DNA of 64,000 bases from the NCBI GenBank assembly GCA_015272165.1, contig JACYMF010000098.1:1-64000 (forward strand). The letters are read 5' to 3'. The translations under genes were made by a program, and so were the position numbers. The notes under the pieces were generated by a model that saw nothing but the letters and a program-made list of their open reading frames with translations, was not told the DNA's origin and did not search any database. This document shows, one piece after another, positions 18,457 through 28,517 of this stretch (position 1 is its first letter; every line of letters begins with the position of its first letter). This DNA comes from Cyanobacterium sp. T60_A2020_053. Lineage in GTDB: Bacteria > Cyanobacteriota > Cyanobacteriia > Cyanobacteriales > Cyanobacteriaceae.

Positions 18457-18952
18457 TTTAATTATTGGCGTTCCTGAATCAAGGTATGATGTAGGGAAAC
18501 AAAGAGTAAAGTGAAAAGAAATGAAATTTTCAGAATGTGGCTCTGAGCATATAAAGAAAAAAAACTTGCTCGAAAAGTGACGGATGAGGGATAAAACCCC
18601 TCCACAAAAAATCCAGCGCCCTCCACCCTTCCTTAAAAACCAGCGCCCTCCACCATTGGCATTTGGTGCATGAACGAACAAAACACCAGCCGAAGTAGGT
18701 GAACCACTTAACATAACATTAAGAGTGTCAGTTTGTGTAACAGTATATGTACTGAACTTGTTATGTAAATTTTTGATAAAGTTAACGAAAATTTCCTTAG
18801 TCACTTTACTAACATTGACAAGGTACAAGGTAAAGTTCACAATGGAAAGAGAAAACCTGTCCATAACCGTCAAAAAGTATCAACTATGACTTATTAAGAC
18901 AGCAAAAACCGTTATTTTCATCTAGTTATATTGAAATTGTTAAGGTATAAAA
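18457..18952. other. 496-base gap without a convincing gene
   Basis: I see no supported gene. The word CAGCGCCCTCCACC occurs twice within about 45 bases (18614-18660), the local peak of the genome-wide repeated word. A reverse-strand frame of 141 codons exists but has low-complexity, unnatural composition, so I do not call it. Confidence 0.4.
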
Positions 18953-20095
18953 ATGGCTCAACCAGCTTGTGAATATAAACCCGGTTTAGAAGGAGTACCT
19001 GTGGCACAATCTAGCATTAGTTTTGTGGACGGTCAACAAGGGATATTGAAATATAGAGGCATAAATATTGAAGAATTAGCGACAAAAAGTACCTTTTTAG
19101 AAACTGCTTTCCTCTTAATTTGGGGGCGTTTACCGAATAAAGAAGAATTAGACCAATTTCAAGCAGATATTAATAATCATCGTCGCATCAAATATCACAT
19201 TCGGGACATGATGAAGTGTTTTCCCGAAAGTGGACACCCCATGGATGCCTTACAAACTTCGGCGGCGGCTTTGGGTTTATTTTACTCCCGCCGTGCCTTA
19301 GATAAGGAAGAATATATTAGAGATGCGGTAGTTAGATTATTAGCAAAAATTCCCACCATGGTAGCTGCTTTCTCACAAATGCGTGAAGGCAATGATGCGG
19401 TTAAACCCAATGATAATTTAAACTATTCTGCTAATTTTTTGTATATGTTAACGGAAAAAGAACCCGAGCCGTTGGAGGCGAGAATTTTTGATGTGTGTCT
19501 GATGCTTCATGCTGAACATACCATGAATGCTTCTACTTTTTCTGCTATGGTGACGGCTTCTACTTTAACTGATCCTTATGCGGTGGTGGCTTCTGCCGTA
19601 GGCACTTTAGCTGGACCTCTCCATGGGGGCGCTAATGAGGAGGTATTGACTATGTTAGAGGAAATCGGTAGCGTGGAAAACGTGCGCCCTTACATAGAGA
19701 ATTGCATTGCCAACAAAAAGAAAATAATGGGTTTTGGTCATCGAGTTTATAAGGTGAAGGATCCGCGCGCTAAGATATTACAACAGTTAGCGGAGCGACT
19801 TTTTGAGTTGACAGGGCATGATGAATATTATGATATTGCCCTCGAAGTGGAAAAGGTTGTCACTGAACATTTGGGACATAAGGGGATATACGCTAATGTT
19901 GATTTTTATTCAGGTTTAGTCTATAAAAAATTAGGTATTGAACGTGATTTGTTTACACCTATGTTTGCTATTTCTAGGGTAGCAGGGTGGTTGGCTCATT
20001 GGCGCGAACAGTTGGCAGTAAATCGTATTTTTCGACCAACTCAAGTCTATATTGGCGAAAAAGAAGGGGTTTATATACCGATGGAAGGGCGCTGA
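18953..20095 (+). CDS. gltA: Citrate synthase
   Basis: Condenses acetyl-CoA and oxaloacetate to citrate, feeding the cyanobacterial TCA branch to 2-oxoglutarate for nitrogen assimilation. The 380-residue length fits the type I/short citrate synthases. Catalytic elements are visible: LHAEHTMNAST near residue 184 (His), GGANEEVL near 225, GFGHRVYKVKDPRAK near 261 (His/Arg), and NVDFYSGLVYKKLG near 319 (Asp). It is a single forward gene after a 496-base gap. Methylcitrate synthase is the main alternative, but no prp genes are near. Confidence 0.93.
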   Translation: MAQPACEYKPGLEGVPVAQSSISFVDGQQGILKYRGINIEELATKSTFLETAFLLIWGRLPNKEELDQFQADINNHRRIKYHIRDMMKCFPESGHPMDALQTSAAALGLFYSRRALDKEEYIRDAVVRLLAKIPTMVAAFSQMREGNDAVKPNDNLNYSANFLYMLTEKEPEPLEARIFDVCLMLHAEHTMNASTFSAMVTASTLTDPYAVVASAVGTLAGPLHGGANEEVLTMLEEIGSVENVRPYIENCIANKKKIMGFGHRVYKVKDPRAKILQQLAERLFELTGHDEYYDIALEVEKVVTEHLGHKGIYANVDFYSGLVYKKLGIERDLFTPMFAISRVAGWLAHWREQLAVNRIFRPTQVYIGEKEGVYIPMEGR

Positions 20096-20138
20096 ATTAT
20101 TAATTAATTATTACCCTACCCCCAACCTCTCTCCCATA

Positions 20139-20180
20139 GCAGGGGATATTCAAAGTCAGGTACAAAATTGATTTGTTTAG
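20139..20180. repeat. Family A element, left-end remnant
   Basis: GCAGGGGATATTCAAAGTCA followed by ACAAAATTGATTTG matches the first 40 bases of the family A element at 63198. The rest of the element is missing. CCCCAACCTCTCTCCC-type cyanobacterial repeat sequence lies just upstream. Confidence 0.55.
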
Positions 20181-20245
20181 CAGGGGAGTATTTTTCGATG
20201 TATAAGTTACAATCGATGTAAAATTGCAATTATTAAAATATATTT

Positions 20246-20446
20246 ATGAATAATCCAGCGCCCTCCACCGAAACATCACCCATCACTGAAACATCAGAAA
20301 CCAAAAATCAAGAAGCCAAAGATAGCTATGTTAAATTAGCCATGCGTAACATGGTAAAAAAGAAGAATCAATCTTTAAAACACTTCTTTTTAACTACCAT
20401 TGGCTTGATGACTTTTTTCATTGGTATTTCCTATCTCACTCGATAA
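20246..20446 (+). CDS. DUF3285 small membrane protein
   Basis: A 66-residue protein with a Thr/Glu-rich soluble N-terminus, the conserved core YVKLAMRNMVKKKNQSLKHF and one C-terminal membrane helix (LTTIGLMTFFIGISYL). This is the DUF3285 pattern, found in cyanobacteria and without known function. The predicted topology is one membrane anchor. Its reading frame contains the word CAGCGCCCTCCACC near the start, encoding PAPST. It is convergent with the reverse gene at 20461. Confidence 0.8.
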   Translation: MNNPAPSTETSPITETSETKNQEAKDSYVKLAMRNMVKKKNQSLKHFFLTTIGLMTFFIGISYLTR

Positions 20447-20460
20447 AATACTGATAATTG

Positions 20461-21027
20461 TCAATTACTGTCTGCAACTTCAGTTACCCTTAATAACTCC
20501 ATGGGGCTTAACTGCAAATTGTGGGCAATCCAAGTAAAACTACCAGCAAAAATTGCCACCGAAGCCACCAGCGCCCCTGCCAACACCCTAACTTTACCTC
20601 GTAAGGATTTAATTTCTTTTTCTTGGGCAGGTAAAATATTATTGTTAATTACTTCTGCTTCTTTGGTGGGAATTTGATCAGGAAATTCTACTAAAGTGTA
20701 AAGCCAATCGGTGATTAATTGGGGGCAATTCGGCTGTAAATACAATTTTAAACCGAGATTTTTAGCCACAGGGCGAGGAAAACGGCGTAAATATTTTAAG
20801 GTAGGATTAATACCCCATAAGGGACAATATTTATTGATTAAATTAATGGTAGCAATATCATAAAGACAACCGATAATACTTTTGGCTGTGGCTTCTTCTC
20901 GTTTAAATAACTGATCCAATAGTAATAAAATTTCTTTGAGTTTTTGCTCTTCTTGTTGATATTCTTTGAGGGTTTTTAACTTACTCATAGTTCTGATTAA
21001 AATTAATGTATTTTCATTGTATATCAA
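20461..21027 (-). CDS. Conserved hypothetical protein with C-terminal anchor
   Basis: I do not know this family by name. The better start may be the ATG at 20988 (MSKLKTLKEYQQEEQKLKE), giving 175 residues. The first 60 residues look coiled-coil, a central segment contains KYLRRFPRPVAKNLGLKLYL, and a single membrane helix (VRVLAGALVASVAIFAGSF) lies near residues 144-165. The composition and the two small genes here (DUF3285 and this one) suggest native membrane-associated cyanobacterial proteins. The function is unknown. Confidence 0.6.
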   Translation of the reverse strand: MIYNENTLILIRTMSKLKTLKEYQQEEQKLKEILLLLDQLFKREEATAKSIIGCLYDIATINLINKYCPLWGINPTLKYLRRFPRPVAKNLGLKLYLQPNCPQLITDWLYTLVEFPDQIPTKEAEVINNNILPAQEKEIKSLRGKVRVLAGALVASVAIFAGSFTWIAHNLQLSPMELLRVTEVADSN

Positions 21028-21071
21028 ATTTCAAAAGTGAATAATTAGGAAAAATGACAATGGATGATAGA

Positions 21072-21194
21072 TAATATCAAGTCCTATACCCCACCGTGTC
21101 ATGAATTACACGGAACCAATAGCCCAATCGTTCAATAAATTGAACTAAGATGTTGATATTACTCATTTGTAAGTCATCAAACAAATTTGATATT
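21072..21194. repeat. Family C repeat copy
   Basis: Begins TAATATCAAGTCC and ends with TTGATATTA in inverse orientation. Contains the CCGTGT..ACACGG hairpin and TTCAATAAATTGAA. It lies between 20461 and the lyase-like gene at 21284. CAGCGCCCTCCACC follows at about 21222. Confidence 0.65.
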
Positions 21195-21283
21195 ACTTAT
21201 TACTTCTTACTTAAAATACCAGCGCCCTCCACCGTTAAAATAAAATATTCAGTGGTAAAAAATACAAAAGAGTTTTTTAATAA

Positions 21284-21916
21284 ATGTCTAATATTGATGA
21301 ATTAATCAAAGGGGTAAATGAAGCGGATTCTGCCCAAAAATTATTTTTAGCCGTCAGTAAATTGGCTCAAGCGAAATCACCTCAAGCTATTCCTACCCTC
21401 ATCGAAGTTTTAGGGTTTAATAATCCGGGGGCGGCGGTAAGTGCCACAGAGGGATTAATTTCCTTGGGAGAAAGCGCCGTAACACCTCTTTTAGCGAATA
21501 TTGATGATTATAATTATGGCGCTAGGGCTTGGATGATTCGGGTCTTTGCTGGAATTGGCGACCCTCGTGCGCTACCATTATTAATAAAAGCCTCCATCAG
21601 TGATTTTTCCCTTAGTGTGAGGCGCGCCGCCGCTAAAGGGTTAGGTAGTTTGCAGTGGCACAAGTTGCCATTGTCAGAGAGGGAGGGCGCTGAAAAGCAA
21701 GTCCTCGATACTCTTTTTACTACCATTGATGATGGGGAGTGGGTCGTGCGCTATGCTAGTATTGTTTCTCTGGAGAATCTCTACAAAACCATTAATAATT
21801 CTGAGTGGCAAGAAGAAATTGAGCAAAAATTGCACACTATTAGCAAAAAAGATCAAGAAATAGCTTTACAATGTCGAGCTAGTAAGGCTTTAGAATTTTT
21901 GCATAAAACGGAATAA
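21284..21916 (+). CDS. cpcF: Phycobilin lyase subunit, HEAT-repeat (CpcF-like)
   Basis: The 210-residue protein is built of HEAT/PBS-lyase repeats: SPQAIPTLIEVL, GESAVTPLLANID, DPRALPLLIKAS and SLSVRRAAAKGLGSL at spacing of about 30 residues, with the characteristic VVRYASIVSLENL near the end. CpcF works with CpcE to attach phycocyanobilin to Cys-84 of alpha-phycocyanin. The size fits CpcF (about 210) better than CpcE (about 270). Neither cpcE nor cpcBA is adjacent, so assignment among CpcE/F-, PecE/F- and IaiH-like paralogues is inferred from size and pattern. Confidence 0.75.
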   Translation: MSNIDELIKGVNEADSAQKLFLAVSKLAQAKSPQAIPTLIEVLGFNNPGAAVSATEGLISLGESAVTPLLANIDDYNYGARAWMIRVFAGIGDPRALPLLIKASISDFSLSVRRAAAKGLGSLQWHKLPLSEREGAEKQVLDTLFTTIDDGEWVVRYASIVSLENLYKTINNSEWQEEIEQKLHTISKKDQEIALQCRASKALEFLHKTE

Positions 21917-21941
21917 TTGATCAAAAGGGCAAAGGGCAAAA

Positions 21942-22095
21942 TTATGTCATGTTCGGGTAATCTGTTACAAAAGACTATATCTTCGTAATTTACCCACCGT
22001 GTAATGAATTACACGGCTAATAGTTTTTCGTTCAATAAATTGAACTAAGATATTGATCTTACTAATTTGCAAGTGAGCAAACGGACTTGATATTA
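21942..22095. repeat. Family C repeat copy
   Basis: Starts TTATGTCATGTTCGGGTAAT (degenerate end), contains CCGTGTAATGAATTACACGG and TTCAATAAATTGAA, and ends ACGGACTTGATATTA. Copies on both sides of the cpcF-like gene share orientation of the palindromes. Confidence 0.65.
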
Positions 22096-22118
22096 AAAGG
22101 GCAAAGGAAATTATTATT

Positions 22119-23264
22119 TCATAATTCATAATTATATAAAAGAAAGCCCAGCGCCCCTCCCCCCAGTATTAACCAGATAGAATTAATTTGAAAACGAAAA
22201 AGCAGAATTAGCGCCCCCAACCCTATAATTATGGTAGGAATATCAAATAAAGACTCTTTACCGAGAATAAAAGCTACTCCTACCATTAAACCAACCGAAC
22301 CAGCATTTACGCCATCGAGGAGGGCGCTGGTAACGGGGGATTGGCGTAACTTATCCACCCAAGGATTAATTATCAAAACAAGGATAAAACTAGGTAGAAA
22401 AATGCCTAAAGTAGCCATGATAGCGCCCATATTACCAGCTAAAAGATAACCAATAAAAGTGGCAGTGGTCAAAATCGGACCGGGGGTAAACTGCCCAATG
22501 GCAATAGCATCTAATAACTCCTGAGATGTTAACCATTGATTTTGTGTCACCAGCGCCCGTTCTAAAAATGCTAATAGTACATAGCCACTACCATATAAAA
22601 AACAACCTACTTTGAGGAAAAACAAAAAAACATTAAGGGGAGAGGGACTATTAATGCTATTACCAACAACAGTTTGAGCCACCAAAGGAGATAAAGGCAA
22701 CCATAAACCATTAGCATTAAAATTGGAGCGCAGTTGAATTAACATTACTCCCAAACCTACTGCTAACAAAACCACAATTTCATCTATACCCATAAAATAA
22801 CCGATCACGGCGGAGAGCGCTCCTAACCCTGTTAACCAATTTTTTACCGCTTTTTTTCCCAACTTCCACAATGCTTGGATAACGATAGCGATAATTACAG
22901 GTTTAATGCCGTATAATAACCCATCAGCTTGGGGTACAGTACGATATTGAGAGTATAAAAAAGCTAAAATCCACACTATCGCCATGGCAGGAAAAATAAA
23001 ACAACTACCAGCAACGATTAAACCGCGCCATCCTCCCTTGTCATAACCAATACTAATCGCTAATTCTGTAGAATTAGGTCCGGGTATTAAATTTGTTACT
23101 CCTAATAGGTCTAATAAACGCTCTCTGGTCATCCATTGTCGTTTTTGGACGATTTCGTCATCCATCATGGCGACGTGCGCTGCTGGTCCACCAAATGCCG
23201 TTATACCAAGACGTAAAAAAACCTGAGCAATTTCCTTCAAAGAAGGCTGTTGATTTTCTGACAT
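22119..23264 (-). CDS. chrA: Chromate transporter ChrA family
   Basis: The 381-residue inner-membrane protein has two homologous CHR domains. The N-terminal half carries FGGPAAHVAMM (about residues 19-29) and NLIPGPNSTELAI; the C-terminal half carries GQFTPGPILTTATFIGYLLAG near 255. Both halves are multi-helical. Long-chain ChrA proteins export chromate using the proton gradient. In cyanobacteria the same family may have other anion roles, so substrate is inferred. A single gene with no regulator adjacent. Confidence 0.88.
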   Translation of the reverse strand: MSENQQPSLKEIAQVFLRLGITAFGGPAAHVAMMDDEIVQKRQWMTRERLLDLLGVTNLIPGPNSTELAISIGYDKGGWRGLIVAGSCFIFPAMAIVWILAFLYSQYRTVPQADGLLYGIKPVIIAIVIQALWKLGKKAVKNWLTGLGALSAVIGYFMGIDEIVVLLAVGLGVMLIQLRSNFNANGLWLPLSPLVAQTVVGNSINSPSPLNVFLFFLKVGCFLYGSGYVLLAFLERALVTQNQWLTSQELLDAIAIGQFTPGPILTTATFIGYLLAGNMGAIMATLGIFLPSFILVLIINPWVDKLRQSPVTSALLDGVNAGSVGLMVGVAFILGKESLFDIPTIIIGLGALILLFRFQINSIWLILGGGALGFLLYNYEL

Positions 23265-23389
23265 ATACTAATTTATTATCTAAAAAATAAAACTATGCAC
23301 GAACATAAGTTTATGAGAGATTGTCACTTATTTTAAAAAGGTCATCGCCTTTAATATTACAGTTGTTTCAACCTATCAGAAAATTGCAT

Positions 23390-23481
23390 ATCATCCCGCA
23401 ATGATGCAACGCCTTTTTTATTATCTCTTATTTCGCAACAACTCTAATCTATTTGTAACTAATTATCCGAACTTGATATTA
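23390..23481. repeat. Cluster of solo mobile-element ends
   Basis: Three leftovers abut here: ATCATCCC..ATGCAACGCC (23390-23413) resembling the IS end at 32-55, the 17-mer inverse of 314-330 at 23429-23445, and the family C terminus ATTATCCGAACTTGATATTA from 23462. There is no gene between chrA and the next coding region. Confidence 0.5.
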
Positions 23482-23496
23482 TCCATTATCCATTGC

Positions 23497-25998
23497 CTAC
23501 ATAATTGCGATATCTTTCTGTTGTAAAAAAAGATTAGCTTCATTAACGTCTAAAGGTTGACTAAAAAAATAACCCTGCATTTGCTCACATTTTAAATCTC
23601 TTAATAAAGTTAACTGATCTTCTGTTTCAACACCTTCAGCCACCACTTCTAAATTAAGTCCTTTTCCTAAAATCAAGATAGCAGAAATAATGGCTAAATC
23701 TTCTTGATTATTTTTTAATTCCCGAACAAAACTTTGGTCAATTTTAATCTTTTTAAAAGGAAATTGTTTTAAATAACTCAAAGAAGAATAACCAGTGCCA
23801 AAATCATCCATAGTCACCAAGATACCTAAATCACTTAATTGTGACAGAATTTGTTTACCCAAATTAGGGTCTTGAATGATCATTGTTTCCGTGACTTCTA
23901 CTTCCAAAAACTGTGGAGATAAACCCGTTTCTATTAAGATATTTTTGACTACATTAACAAAGTTTCTTTGCTGAAACTGTCGAGGAGATAAATTAACTGC
24001 TACACTCAAGTTATAATAACCTAAATCTTGCCATATTTTACCCTGACGACAGGCTTGAGAAATTACCCATTCACCAATGGGAATAATTAACCCCGTTTCC
24101 TCGGCAATGGGAATAAAATTACTGGGGGTAACCTTACCTAACTGAGGATGTTGCCACCGAATCAGCGCTTCCATGGCTACCACTTCCCCTTTGGTAATAT
24201 CAATTTGCGGTTGATAACATAACTCTAACTCGTTATTTTCCAGCGCATCGTATAAATAACTCTCGATTTGTAATAACTCCGTGCGCTGATGATTCATACT
24301 CGGTAGATAGTATTGATAGTGATTTCCGCCTTCCTCTTTGGTACGATAAAGGGCAATATCAGCATTTTTTAGTAGTGTGTCAGGATTATCACCGTCTTGA
24401 GGATAAATAGCAATGCCGATACTTAAACTGGCATAAAGTTGATAGTCAATGATTTGAAAAGGTTTTTTAAGACTATTTAAAATTCTTCTGGCAACTACCG
24501 AAGCATCTCGACTGTGACTGATTTCGGAAAGAAGAATAGTAAACTCATCTCCCCCCCAGCGCGCGATAACATCAGCAGTGCGTAAACATTTATGTAATCT
24601 TTTGGCAACATTCTTTAAAAATTTATCACCAATTTCATGTCCTAAAGTATCATTAATATTCTTAAAACGATCTAAATCAATGAATAAAATCGCCATTTGA
24701 TGTTTATATCTTTGTGCATTAGCAATGGCTTTGTATAATTGCTCGTTAAATAAATTACGATTACCTAATTCTGTCAATACATCATGACAGGCTTGATAAC
24801 GCAACATTTCTTCTGATATTTTCCTCTCGGTAATATCCCTGACGGCGTAACAAATTACTTCCTTGGCACTGTAGTAAATTACACTCATACTAACTTCCAC
24901 AGGAATTAAACTCCCATCTTGGCAACGGTGAAGAGATTCTTGAATTAAATCTAATCTATCTCGATGAATTTTGCGAATAATGCTATCAGTTACTTCAGCA
25001 TCTACTGCCACTAAATCATAAATTTTAAGGCTTAAAATTTCTTGATTTGTATATCCTGTTAAACTACAATAAGCGTTATTTGCTTCTAAGATTTGTTTAG
25101 AAAAAGGATCAATTAAAATGATTCCTTCGGAGATTTGACGTACTACGGCACGATATTTTTCTTCGCTTTCTCTCAGCGCCCTCTCCACTTTTTCGTGCTG
25201 ATTAAATTCAAATAAATAATTTTTAATTACTGTTTTATTTTCGTTGTAAAAAGCTAATTGAGTCAAATTTTTATCATCATATTCTATTTCCCTAAGAATA
25301 ATTTGAGATTCATTACTAGATAAATCTTCTGAAAGATTTTTCAAGAAAGGATTATCATGATACTTACTTCTAAAATCAGGAAATTTAGTCCTAAATACAG
25401 TATTTGAATTAATTATTTGTCGCTCCGAATTGACATCAAAAGTAGCATAAAAAGCAATAGTTTGTTGTTGGGATAATAAATAGATTATTTGTTCAACAAA
25501 AGGTAAGCCTTCTTTGGTAAAATAAGTTTGTTTTTCAATACTATCTGAGTCAATAATATGAATAGTTTTGATATTCGTATCAACAAAAATTTCATCTTCA
25601 AAAAGATTATCTTCACTAATAACTATTTCACCTTTTTGAATGATATTGTAGCTAGCCTTAACGCCACCACTACCAATATTGATTATGTCTCCTGATTTTA
25701 ATTCGTGGGACAAACATTTATCACCGTTGACAAAAATACCATTGGCGCTACGATTTCCTTTTAAATCGCCATCAATAATCCAAAAAACTTCTTTTCCTTT
25801 ACTATCTTTATATTTGACAGGTAAAATAGTGCAATGATAGCGGGAAATTGTTGTGTCATAAATGACGATAGAATTACTAGAGTGTCTGCCAATGGAATAA
25901 ACATCATTACTAAGTCCAATGTTTTTAGTTTTGTTGTCGTATTCAATGGTTAAAATGTGTTGAAAATCAGAAGTTTCAGACATAATGAGGAAAGACAA
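23497..25998 (-). CDS. FHA-PAS-GGDEF-EAL signalling protein
   Basis: The 833-residue cytoplasmic protein has an N-terminal FHA domain (about residues 15-120, [20 protein letters not shown]), which binds phosphothreonine peptides, a central region, a PAS domain with PAC (about 275-395), then GGDEF ([11 protein letters not shown] near 484) and EAL ([10 protein letters not shown] near 609) domains for c-di-GMP synthesis and hydrolysis. The GGDEF active-site and EAL signature motifs are intact, so either or both activities are possible. The true start may be MSETSDF, five codons in. Signal and output cannot be deduced from context. Confidence 0.9.
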   Translation of the reverse strand: MSFLIMSETSDFQHILTIEYDNKTKNIGLSNDVYSIGRHSSNSIVIYDTTISRYHCTILPVKYKDSKGKEVFWIIDGDLKGNRSANGIFVNGDKCLSHELKSGDIINIGSGGVKASYNIIQKGEIVISEDNLFEDEIFVDTNIKTIHIIDSDSIEKQTYFTKEGLPFVEQIIYLLSQQQTIAFYATFDVNSERQIINSNTVFRTKFPDFRSKYHDNPFLKNLSEDLSSNESQIILREIEYDDKNLTQLAFYNENKTVIKNYLFEFNQHEKVERALRESEEKYRAVVRQISEGIILIDPFSKQILEANNAYCSLTGYTNQEILSLKIYDLVAVDAEVTDSIIRKIHRDRLDLIQESLHRCQDGSLIPVEVSMSVIYYSAKEVICYAVRDITERKISEEMLRYQACHDVLTELGNRNLFNEQLYKAIANAQRYKHQMAILFIDLDRFKNINDTLGHEIGDKFLKNVAKRLHKCLRTADVIARWGGDEFTILLSEISHSRDASVVARRILNSLKKPFQIIDYQLYASLSIGIAIYPQDGDNPDTLLKNADIALYRTKEEGGNHYQYYLPSMNHQRTELLQIESYLYDALENNELELCYQPQIDITKGEVVAMEALIRWQHPQLGKVTPSNFIPIAEETGLIIPIGEWVISQACRQGKIWQDLGYYNLSVAVNLSPRQFQQRNFVNVVKNILIETGLSPQFLEVEVTETMIIQDPNLGKQILSQLSDLGILVTMDDFGTGYSSLSYLKQFPFKKIKIDQSFVRELKNNQEDLAIISAILILGKGLNLEVVAEGVETEDQLTLLRDLKCEQMQGYFFSQPLDVNEANLFLQQKDIAIM

Positions 25999-26224
25999 TC
26001 AATTTTAAATAAATGATTAAGTGAAAATGAAGCCAAGATAATTTTTCAGTAACCGCTAGTGAAATTTAGAAAATTTATTGTTTAACATTTTTATAGTTTT
26101 TAAATAGTTTTTTAAAACAACTAAAGTAATGTCACTAATTTTTATTTTTCATTAAGTTTGATCACATTATTTTTGTTGACATTCTTATTTTAGCTAACTA
26201 TTAGCTCGTTAAAAATATCAATTA

Positions 26225-26321
26225 TAGTGGCTCTTCATTACTTGGTATGCAAATTGCATTTTGAGAACGAGAGAGTAAGGCTTACAGTCTCGGTAGCATA
26301 CTATCTAGTGAAGACCCATTA
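26225..26321. repeat. 97-bp MITE-like element, family E
   Basis: Imperfect 28-bp terminal inverted repeats start TAGTGGCTCTTCATTACTTG on the left and TAATGGGTCTTCACTAGATA on the right (reverse complement). TA flanks each side (26223-26224 and 26322-26323), which fits an IS630/mariner-type target. I see no second copy in the window. Confidence 0.6.
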
Positions 26322-26339
26322 TAGTTTAATCAAACACCA

Positions 26340-26530
26340 CTGATAAGTTGAGGGTGTTTTTCAAAATGGAACCAAAATCTAAATTTTGTAAGGGGAAGCA
26401 CGGGAGAAAGAGACCATTTTTTCTAATCATTGATTTATTAGTCGTTAAAACTCTTAATTTTAGACTTATAGCTAGTTTAAGAAATTAACATTTTTGAGAA
26501 TAAAAATGCTTTAATATTAGCCAGTAATCT
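26340..26530. repeat. Degenerate family A element
   Basis: Scattered matches to the family A element remain in order (GGGTGTTTTTCAAAATGGA, ATTGATTTATTAG, TAGCTAGTTTAAGAAATTAA, CATTTTTGAGAAT). It is an old, diverged copy. With family E it accounts for much of the 620-base gene-free gap 25999-26618; the remainder shows nothing I can name. Confidence 0.5.
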
Positions 26531-26618
26531 ATTATATTCAAAGTAAAAGAGCCAAAAATTTAAAGTTTTGATGAATTAATATTTTGGTAAAAATATCTAA
26601 TTAATTTAGCATAACCAA

Positions 26619-27821
26619 TCACAATATGAGCAATGGTAATAAACTAACAATAGTCAAAGGAAAACCAAAACGAAAATGTTGCCAAAAAGATAAATTATAA
26701 CCTTGAGATTTTACTGCCTCCACCATAATTAAATTTGCCACAGAGCCAAATAATGTTAAATTACCAGCAAGGGTAGCACTAGAAGCCAACAAAAGCCAAT
26801 TTTGTTGATTATCCACCATCATATCTTTTAATAATAAAACTGCTGGAACATTAGAAATTAAATTAGCTAAAATTACCGTAACAGATACCAAACCCACCTT
26901 AGAATCTACGAAAGGCGCAAAAATAGTTAGTAAATTCAAAGACTGAACACAACCTGTTAAGATAAATAAACCAGAAAACATCAATAATAAAGACCAATTA
27001 ATTTCCTCTAAAACTTGCTCCGATTCAAGATGTTTAGTGATTAATAATAATGAAGCTGTAACCAGCGCACTCCGCCCCAGAGGCATTCCTAACACAAAAC
27101 TAATTAACATGAGAGTAGAAACGATGAGACTTTTAATCAACAAAGACTTATGAATAACTACGGGGGTAGAATGATCGAATTTTAACACATGACGACAGCG
27201 CACTTCGGGATATAAATAATATAACCAAACTATTTGTAAGATTAAACTAATGATAGTTATCGGTAACAGTGCTTGGGTAAATTGTGCATAGGAAAGCTCA
27301 GAAAAAGAAGCTACCAAAATATTTTGAGGATTGCCATTAAGAGTTGGCACGGAACCAATATTGGTGGCTGAAGCTACCGCTAACAAATAGGGTATAGGAT
27401 TTAAATTTAAACTAGCTGTTAACCTTAAAACAAGGGGAGTTGTCACTAAAACAAGGGTATCATTGAGAAATAAAGCCGATAAAAAAGCAGTGCTAATACT
27501 GAGAATAATTAATAAAGAAAAAGGTGTTAAAGATAATTGTAATAAGCGATAAATAACTAGGTTAAAAAATCCAGAAAAGGATAAATAACTATTAATAATC
27601 ATCATACTCAGTAAAAAAACAATGGTATTAACATCGATTAATTGCCAACTTTCCTCAAGGGAAACTACCCCTAAAACAATCATCAAAGTTGAACCAACTA
27701 AGGCAATGGTGGCGCGATTCATTTTGAGAAATGGAATAAAACCCAAACCCAAGCCGACATAACTCAACACCAAACAAAAAATTTGTAATCCTCGCCACCA
27801 AACAAAGTTTTCCTCAGACAT
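26619..27821 (-). CDS. ArsB/NhaD-type ion permease (YbiR-like)
   Basis: The 400-residue protein has about eleven predicted membrane helices and the ion-transporter superfamily motifs: FLNDTLVLVTTPLVLRLT near residue 119, SATNIGSVPTLNGNPQNILV near 151, and a second NxxxNLIM-like segment (LFGSVANLIMVEAV) near the end, showing the usual two-fold inverted repeat. Members transport anions (arsenite, citrate, sulfate) or exchange Na+/H+; the closest pattern is the YbiR-like anion group. The substrate is unknown. No ars or sulfur genes are nearby. Confidence 0.8.
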   Translation of the reverse strand: MSEENFVWWRGLQIFCLVLSYVGLGLGFIPFLKMNRATIALVGSTLMIVLGVVSLEESWQLIDVNTIVFLLSMMIINSYLSFSGFFNLVIYRLLQLSLTPFSLLIILSISTAFLSALFLNDTLVLVTTPLVLRLTASLNLNPIPYLLAVASATNIGSVPTLNGNPQNILVASFSELSYAQFTQALLPITIISLILQIVWLYYLYPEVRCRHVLKFDHSTPVVIHKSLLIKSLIVSTLMLISFVLGMPLGRSALVTASLLLITKHLESEQVLEEINWSLLLMFSGLFILTGCVQSLNLLTIFAPFVDSKVGLVSVTVILANLISNVPAVLLLKDMMVDNQQNWLLLASSATLAGNLTLFGSVANLIMVEAVKSQGYNLSFWQHFRFGFPLTIVSLLPLLIL

Positions 27822-27827
27822 AAGCTA

Positions 27828-27860
27828 TAGCAGTCTTAAATTATTTGTGAGAAATGTAAA
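27828..27860. repeat. Left end of family F element (solo)
   Basis: TAGCAGTCTTAAATTATTTG and the following bases match the left end of the intact 101-bp element at 38815-38915, again preceded by TA. The right end is absent. Confidence 0.5.
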
Positions 27861-27969
27861 AATAAAGAAAATTATCATGTAATTAACCAGACAAGGAGTT
27901 TAAACCCCTTGTTATCAAAATTTAATTGTTGATAATATAACAACTTAAATAGGATTACTTTATATTAGA

Positions 27970-28159
27970 AACTGATGTTATGCAAAAATAAAATTAATTG
28001 TGGGTGTCGTTAGGTTAAAGAATTGACAAGAAACTTATGTTTATTGATCTTTTTCTTGTACAAAAGTTTATTGAGAGAAGGGTTTTAAACCTGAAACCTG
28101 CCACCTGCTACCTGAAACCTCCCTTAACTTAACACTTGAATCAGTGCGTAACGTCAGTT
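27970..28159. repeat. 190-bp MITE-like element, family B copy
   Basis: Left end AACTGATGTTATGCA, right end TGCGTAACGTCAGTT (inverse). The interior closely matches 60831-61038, which carries about 18 extra bases of GGTGTCGGGTGTC-type repeat. The right end supplies the TAA stop codon of the reverse gene at 28158. It occupies most of the gap 27822-28157. No coding capacity. Confidence 0.75.
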
Positions 28160-28448
28160 AAAAAATTGGCTTGATTAAAACAAAAGGTTGAACAATAATA
28201 GTATCAAATTTACTATCTTGATGACCATTCCAATTACTTAACTGCTGAGGTGTCGGTTTTTGAATTAATTGTTCGCTAATCCAATTTTGTACTTTTTGAG
28301 TATCATCAAGGGCGATGGCTTTTCCTACGGTGAGTAAATCGAGGTTTTCATCTACCACAATGATGACATCTCTTTGGGCATGGGGGATTAAATCTTGCCA
28401 ATTTACTTCGGCTAACTGTTCTTCTAATTGAGTTGTAATATTAGACAT
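28158..28448 (-). CDS. DUF2288 family protein
   Basis: A 96-residue soluble protein with the DUF2288 pattern: an N-terminal QLEEQLAEVNWQDLIPHAQR, a VVDENLDLLTVGKAIALDDT segment and a C-terminal IIVQPFVLIKP strand. The family is widespread in cyanobacteria and proteobacteria, with no known function. The gene ends exactly at the terminal repeat of the family B element, whose TAA provides the stop, so a few native C-terminal residues may have been replaced. It is divergent from the GDSL gene. Confidence 0.82.
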   Translation of the reverse strand: MSNITTQLEEQLAEVNWQDLIPHAQRDVIIVVDENLDLLTVGKAIALDDTQKVQNWISEQLIQKPTPQQLSNWNGHQDSKFDTIIVQPFVLIKPIF

Positions 28449-28517
28449 GGAAATAAAATTATTTTTCTTTTCTTTACTTCAGGTTATCTTTAAACTTAGA
28501 TAAAAATCAATAATTTA

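Noticed and set aside
18448-18873. Reverse-strand open frame of 141 codons
   Set aside because: It overlaps the end of the methyltransferase gene, has odd low-complexity segments produced by the CAGCGCCCTCCACC words, and shows no family pattern.
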